Positions 57,809-64,000 of a DNA stretch of 64,000 nucleotides are shown here, piece after piece. A model generated the notes under the pieces. The model did no database searches. It saw nothing but the letters and a program-made list of their open reading frames with translations, and had not been told where the DNA came from. The position numbers and the translations under genes were made by a program. Each line of letters starts with the position of its first letter. The first letter of the stretch is position 1. Source of the DNA: Rhyacichthys aspro (Eukaryota; Chordata; Actinopteri; Gobiiformes; Rhyacichthyidae); assembly GCA_036850595.1 (NCBI GenBank), contig CM072170.1, positions 16,721,932-16,785,931 on the forward strand, in the 5' to 3' direction.

Positions 57809-58164
57809 ATCACGTCACGTGGACATATGTGTAGGTTTCACAGCACAGAGCACGCAAACATGTGAAGAGACAACACGTTAGAATGAGTCATCTGCATAGG
57901 ATTCCCTTCAGTTTATGGCCACATGAATGCATTGAGCTTGTAGAATAAAACAATCCTTTATATGACTTCTGTCACATCAGTGATGCCATTACAACAGTGC
58001 ATTCTAATAGGCCTGACCTCATTCGACGGTCCCTGATTACGTGTATTTAGTGAGCTTCAATTCAGAAATTCAAAACCACAACAGCGAACAATAAAGACAC
58101 TACAATCTTACATATTATGCTGTTAAGTGTGATTCATGATAATCTCTTCACAATAACAATCATC

Positions 58165-59960
58165 ACGATACAGGACTCCTGCTATAACTGAAGTTTATCA
58201 CAATACCTGAAACTGACGAGAGAGAGACAGAGATAGATACTAATCTAAGGCCATTCGTCACAGCCCTTGAATTGGATTTTCTCTGCGTGATGGAAACCTG
58301 GATGAGGGTCGGAGAGTCCAGGACTCTTCCTGGCCGATCGTTCATATTTTAACACACCGAGGAGAAGTAGCCACTGTTTACAAGAAAAAGTACTTCTGTA
58401 AACAATGCGTGCCTCTTGACAGCCTCTTGTTTTAGATTTGAAATGAAGTTATTTGATCTGAGCTCTTCCCTCCCGGTACTGTGTGTTGTCACTGACTTTT
58501 CTGATTCTGAAGTACTAACGGGTCTTAATTGTAGGGGATTTCAATATCCATGTCTGCTGTCCTGAAAAGCCATTGGCCGAAGACTTGAAATCTGACTGGC
58601 TCTTTTAATCTTGTACAGTCTGTCAGAAGTTTCCTCTTGCTTTGACTACCTTCCTACCTACCTGCCCATCAGTGTTAGATACTGTGGCCCCACTAAGCTA
58701 GCCAAGGCTACGTGTGCTGTAAGATGTAAGTTGAGGAGAGCTGAGTGAAAGTGGAAGAAGGATAAGTTGCAGGTGCCCTTTGAGATGTTGAGAGACTGGC
58801 GCTTGTATCAGAACATTGTCAAAGCTGCTAAGACAACTTTTTTTTTGGATATCACACGATGTAACTGTGATTAACTGTCCTCAGCCTCATGTCTTTTTTA
58901 AAACTATAAACGCTGTACTTAATGTCCCACCGTCAGCCTGTCTGGAAGCCTCAAATGTGTGTAAGAACATCTTGCGCTTTTTTTTTTTTTTTTTATAAAT
59001 AAGGCTGAAACCATTAGACCATGTATCAGTCCACCATCAAGTGAGCCGTCCATATCTGTCACATGCTCAGCTGTTTTTGACCAGTTTCAGAGTATGAAGA
59101 AATGATTGGTCATATAAAACCAGCTGGCTCTCCTAATGATACAATTCCTCCATGTCTTTCTAAAAAGGTCTTTCACACTCTGGAACCTTATGTGCTTGAT
59201 ATTATAAATGGCAGTCCGGCACAAAGTGTTGTATCTCTTAGTTTTAATCATGGTGTCGTGCAACCACTAGTTAAGAAGCCTGGCCTGGACCTGGTTCAAT
59301 CTGTTTATAAATGGTTTATACTAATTTGGCCTCTTTTTTTTATTCAATTCTTCAGAAACACAGCATGCTGTTCCACTGTTATGTTGATGACAGTGAAATG
59401 TATGTCCCTTTGAAGCAAGAAAATGCAGTTTGCGCCTGTCAGCTCTTAGAATGCATTGATGACATTAAAGCATGAATGTCAAGTAACTTTTTACATTCCA
59501 ATCATAAAAAGAATGAAGTCATGACATTTGCGCGAGGTGAACCATGCCCCAGTCTCTTGGTGGACCTTGGTTTTATGTTACAGTCCAAAAAATCTACTGT
59601 TACAAACCAGGGGGATGAAATGATTATGATTTAACGCACAAATTAAAGCAGTCCTACAGCTTTTTTTCAGTATAGGTAAATGAACTACCCTTTCTAGATA
59701 CCCTTTTTGTAAGAAATATGAATCAATGCTTTCATTACTTCACATTTGGACAACTGTAATGCACTTAATGCTGGGATCAGCCAGTCTTCACTCTCTCACC
59801 TGCAGTTTGTACAAAATGCTGCAGATGGTCTTTTAACTGTTTCCTAAAGGAACGACCACATTATCCCCATTTTAGCTTCTCTACATTTCACTCCAAGAGC
59901 ATGTTTGTGTTGATTTTAAAATTCTTTGGTTTTTATGAGTCCTTCCTATTATTTTACCGT
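58165..59960 (+). mobile_element. Decayed LINE (L2/CR1/Rex1-like), several frames
   Basis: Remnants occur in ORF2 order: ETWMRVGESRTLPG near 58290, VGDFNIHVCCPEKPL (endonuclease) near 58530, IGHIKPAGSPNDTIPPCLSK and VVQPLVKKPGLDL (start of reverse transcriptase) in 59102-59290, and a YADDT-region relic near 59380. Further on, HLDNCNALNAGI.QSSLSHLQ-type text lies near 59750-59820. Frameshifts and stops are many and the YADD active site is not intact. Older than the element at 53.4 kb. Confidence 0.8.
58979..58994. repeat. Poly-T run within the LINE relic
   Basis: About 16 T in a row. Confidence 0.9.
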
Positions 59961-60292
59961 TGCACTTAGTTTGACAGTTTAATCACCTAACAGCTTATTG
60001 TAACAAGAATGATGACATGAAAAAATGGATTTCAATAAATGAGGGTCAGCCCACAGTGGGATTTTGGCCACTCACAGCTTGCTTCCAGTAAAAAGGAGCG
60101 CTCCCATAGGGTGACACTGATATCAACAATGAAGGACCAAGAAAATAACAGGAAATGGGTTATTCTGTTGCAAAATATGTCTTATTTTCCAGAAAAACAG
60201 CTAAAAAATAATATAAATGTTGGCAATGCTTTGATGCAATATTTAATGAGGCAGAGATAGTTACAGGATAAAAGGTAAAAATTTCAGGTAAG

Positions 60293-60362
60293 CTCTGATC
60301 TTTGATTTAATGTAACATTTTAGTATTTTGTGGTGAATAATTGGTTTAGTTTTGTCTGTTAA
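60293..60362. repeat. Dispersed repeat, copy b
   Basis: Counterpart of 28913-28985 (AGGTAAGCTCT ... TTGGTTTAGTT). Confidence 0.45.
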
Positions 60363-63300
60363 CACTACAAGGCATTCTGATTTTTGAGAAATTTAAAAAT
60401 GCAGTAAAAGTCATTTTTATTTTTTACTAAGAAAGCCCATTGAACCTAAGCATCGTCTTTCCATTAAGCAGAGAATCTAGAGGAGCGCACATTAAATCCA
60501 TCGGCCTGAGCGTGGACAGACCCTGAGGAGCTCGCGTGCCGACCTTCTGGGCCCAGAGCCTGTTGACTTATCCAGTCAGTGGTTTTAACACACAGCGACA
60601 GAGGAGAAATCCCCCTGCGCCGCACATCTCACTGCTGCAGCACTGGGCACGTTTCAGTGACCTACATACGTCTGATGATTCAGTGTATCAGCCTGCGGAT
60701 GTGCTGCGTTAGCGTGAGGAGGTCAGAGAGACTGGAACTGTGTTAGTGTGTGTGCTCTTTCTGGGATATAAATAGCATGTAGTAAGTCACTGTGGGTTTT
60801 AACAATGTTTGTGGAGATGCAGGCCATGTTTTCTTCTATTAGGCCTAAAAGATTTTTTACAATTGTAAAATGTAAAAGGTGATAAAGGTGTGTCCTGTAT
60901 GTAAAAATATTATGATGTTATTTGTTCAAGCTTCAAGATGAAAAAAGTGATTGCTGCTCAGACTGCATTTATAGTAAATGTTATTTTGCAGGTCAATGGG
61001 GGCTCTTATCTCTTTTATTACTGTACAACAATCTGATGACTGTTTTCAGTTTCTCTCCATTTGTTCACCTACACAGTAGCTACATTATTGTAAGATTTGT
61101 GAGTTCACAAACTTGCTACAGTCCATCTTGTACTGATCAAGGCAACGCAATTTCTCTCGACCCTCTGCTGGTGTGGTGGTACTTACATTTCTGGGCATGT
61201 TCTAGGTTTGAAGACAAAGCAGCTGTTTTACCGTTACTAATGTGAACAACGAGCCATTGTTCTGACTGGATAAAATTATCCGGCGATAGGTGGTTAGTAG
61301 CAAACTCTGTATATTAATACTGGGTCACAGGAACTCTGGGGCAGTGGTTCACTTATAAGTGAACAGAACCAAGTGTGAATGCTGCCATACAAACTTCAGC
61401 GCCAACGCCTCTTCAAAACAGAAGTCTTGGAGTGCTTCCGACTGAACTCTGGTACAGTTTGATTAAAGTGTGATCCTCAACCGACCCACAGGCGAGCCCA
61501 AAAAGGATGAGCTCAAATTCACATTTGGGCTAAAAGCACCATCTATCCTGTTTCTTAAAAAAGGCATGTTTTTGTTGTTTGGTCCACAGTTTAAAAAGCT
61601 GTGAACACTCAGTAGACCAGGGCTTTTTGTTGAAGTTATTCCTAAACACCTGAAAGAATGTAAGTTCTTTGAGTGAAACACTATATAACACCAACAACCT
61701 GTGCTCTCCACTCCCAGGCTACAGTGAGGTGGGTTATCCCAGCCCCCCCACCCCCCCGGCCCACCCGGGTACAGCAGTGTGGTATATCGTAACACGTGGC
61801 GTCCCGCTGAGCTGCTTGTGGAACCTGGCATTATTAACGGTGTGGATGTTTTACGAGGGAGGCAGGTACACTGTTGTTTTCCTTCACGTTTTCATCAACA
61901 ATCTGCATCTGACTTTAGAAATGTATGTCGTAAAGAATATGGCGACCACAACCTGCCTCGATCTCGAGATTTCTGAACAAATCGTAAAGCTTTTTCCATG
62001 ATTACGCCCATTAACTTTAGATTGCATTCTTTGTCCCTTTGTACTGCTTTGCACTGCTTTTGAGGAATATCAGTTTTAGTTTTATCCATGTGTAACAAAG
62101 CTTCATTGTAAATGTAGTCAACATGTTCTAGTAAAATAACCTCATTTAAAAACCAATGGCCCTGGAGGGTCACATGAAAAACCCAATAAACTAGGTCATC
62201 TAATAGTTTGTCTGCACCACATCTTTATACAATTGTGTTTATTAGACCTCATCCCGAATAGCAGTAATCAAACAGATCCTTGTGGCTCCTTTATAATCGG
62301 TCTGCAGCAACTGGGTCCTTTGTGGTTCATTACAGTTCGAATGCCTTCACGGTACACAGGAGAATAACAGCACACACGTTCAGAATGGCTTCCTTAAAAA
62401 GTTATTCAGCTTAATTGTTGACAAAGCTCATCTCTGACCTGCAAAAAAGATGATTACAACAACATACATGTGATTTTAAGCTGTGTTTTAACATTAACTA
62501 AAGATGGCAACCGTTTTTTCTTCAGGCTGGTTTTAGAAGGTGTCTGTCTTTTTTCTGTTTCTGATTACTTTTTACATTTCCTCAATGGATTGGAGCTGAG
62601 TCATGGATGTTTTATCGGAACTGGATTAAGTAGCCACCAGTGGTCATTTGTGGTATTGCAGCAAAACAAATACCATGTGAGCCAAAGAAACAAATTCCTC
62701 ACAGAAAACATTGATCACATGTTTGATCACAAATGCTACAGGCCTTAGATTGCAGAAATATTAGTAGGAATCGCATCGGTTTAACGCAGAACTCAGACCT
62801 ATATGTTTATGGTCAGCTCTAGTGTTCTACAGATAGCTCATGGTCCAGACTGATGTGGTGTTCAATTTCAAACGTATAACTAAACCACAAAGACAACAAA
62901 AGACTCACACCAGAACATCTCAGAGACACACTGAAACTTCGACAGATTATATTCTATTTAAGTATGTTTTCTGTTGTTTTGTTTACCATTAGCATATGGA
63001 GAAAGAATGCCAGAAAGCCATCTGTATATTGTACATGTTGCATGTTTTGTCTAATATCTGTGTGTCAACAATGGCAATGTACATTTTACCTTAAGAACAG
63101 CCTTTGATAAGGAAGCGCAGGTCCGAAAACAATTTGTGTTGAACTCCGGGCTCTCATGTGGTGTTATTTAGTGCTCTATATACATCCAGCATAAAAGAGT
63201 CCAAAGCTTCCAGTGAATTATACCTTGTATTTCTATTTTTTCCTTTAGAAAATATTGTTCAATTGATTTGCACGCGGGTCATATTATTTGTAAAATAATG

Positions 63301-64000
63301 ACATGGGTCTGCTCTATAAAAAAATAACAGCCAACCTAAAGCCCAATATGTTCTAAGTACTCACGCTCTAGAGAAGTTAACAAAGTATAAAGCTATTTGT
63401 TTGAGTGACACTGTGCTATTTTCCTGAGATTATAAAATACACAAGAAATAGCACTCTATTTTATTACTAGATACAAAAAAAAACAAAAGAACAAGGTCAC
63501 CACAGCAGCCTCACACTGACCTTTATGCAACATTTTTGTGATTCCCTTTAATTGCTGCCACAAATACTTTGCGCCCTTGTTCCAGATAAACAAATAAATT
63601 CTTCAGATCCTGTGCAATAAAAATTTGGCCAGGGGCCGTGGAAAGCCCCATTCATCCCTGCTGCGGAGAAGTAGCAATTTTCACTACTTCCTGAGCTGCT
63701 CTGAGCCTGTGCCAGGTATTGTATGTGTGTGATCTCCACTTTGACGTTTCCCTTTGGTTCTCCTTTATTGGCCAAGTCTTTTAACTACTCTAGTAAAAGG
63801 GGCATTACGACCTTCAAGGGGAGCCAGCCACGCACCTTGGAGGGATTAAGAAGCTGTTTAGTTTTATGTTCCACCGAGTAAATAGCGGTGTAAAATGGTT
63901 CTTTGGGTTGCATGTGCATACAGTACATACTATACATTTCCACATAAATGCACCCACATGGGCATTTACACGTCCAACTGGAGAACACGGGAACAGAGGA
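60363..64000. other. Presumed tnfrsf21 intron, unassigned
   Basis: No exon of the extracellular or transmembrane part of tnfrsf21 is visible. A GC-richer block at 60,470-60,740 stands out from the AT-rich background and could be a regulatory element. Minus-strand open frames at 61463-61831 and 63548-63775 show no family resemblance. Confidence 0.45.

Overview
The window looks like nuclear DNA of a teleost fish. It has intron-split vertebrate genes, dispersed fish repeats, (AC)n and (GATA)n microsatellites, several decayed non-LTR retrotransposons and a hAT-type element. Nothing looks prokaryotic. Everything here comes from reading the sequence; no database search was run.

Layout. 1-330: a promoter-like tandem duplication carrying inverted CCAAT boxes, followed by a possible short first exon (+). 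330-10,590: gene-poor sequence with a compound microsatellite, fish repeat fragments and a well-bounded 517-bp hAT-type element (8578-9094). 10,590-11,060: a GC/CpG-rich promoter-like block with a likely first coding exon on the minus strand. 12,705-12,720: an assembly gap. 12,795-28,409: a large minus-strand locus, read from high to low coordinates, encoding a secreted or type-I ectodomain of the adhesion-GPCR subfamily F (ADGRF) kind. It has a leader exon, a furin-type exon, diverged SEA-like and Cys-rich exons, and then a recently amplified array of ten near-identical units. 28,410-41,000: mostly repeats and unassigned sequence. 41,000-53,282: the 3' part of tnfrsf21 (death receptor 6, DR6) on the minus strand (three exons; 5' exons not in the window). 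53,283-64,000: presumably tnfrsf21 intron, carrying two LINE relics.

The most notable feature is the ADGRF-type array. Each unit has symmetric phase-1 exons: a Thr/Ser linker (type A 72 bp or type B 33 bp), a 153-bp SEA-like exon, a 168-bp Cys-rich exon and a 42-bp Pro/Thr exon. Units are nearly identical, introns included. They come in two kinds that follow an A/AB/AB/ABB/A order, and every type-A linker is preceded by the same antisense LINE fragment in the intron. Two units carry frame-breaking changes. The array runs straight into the gap, and no GAIN domain or seven-helix region is found on the other side, so the receptor's C-terminal part is missing, displaced or lost.

The adjacency of tnfrsf21 and an ADGRF gene on the same strand agrees with the human 6p12 order (ADGRF5-ADGRF1-TNFRSF21) and supports both identifications.
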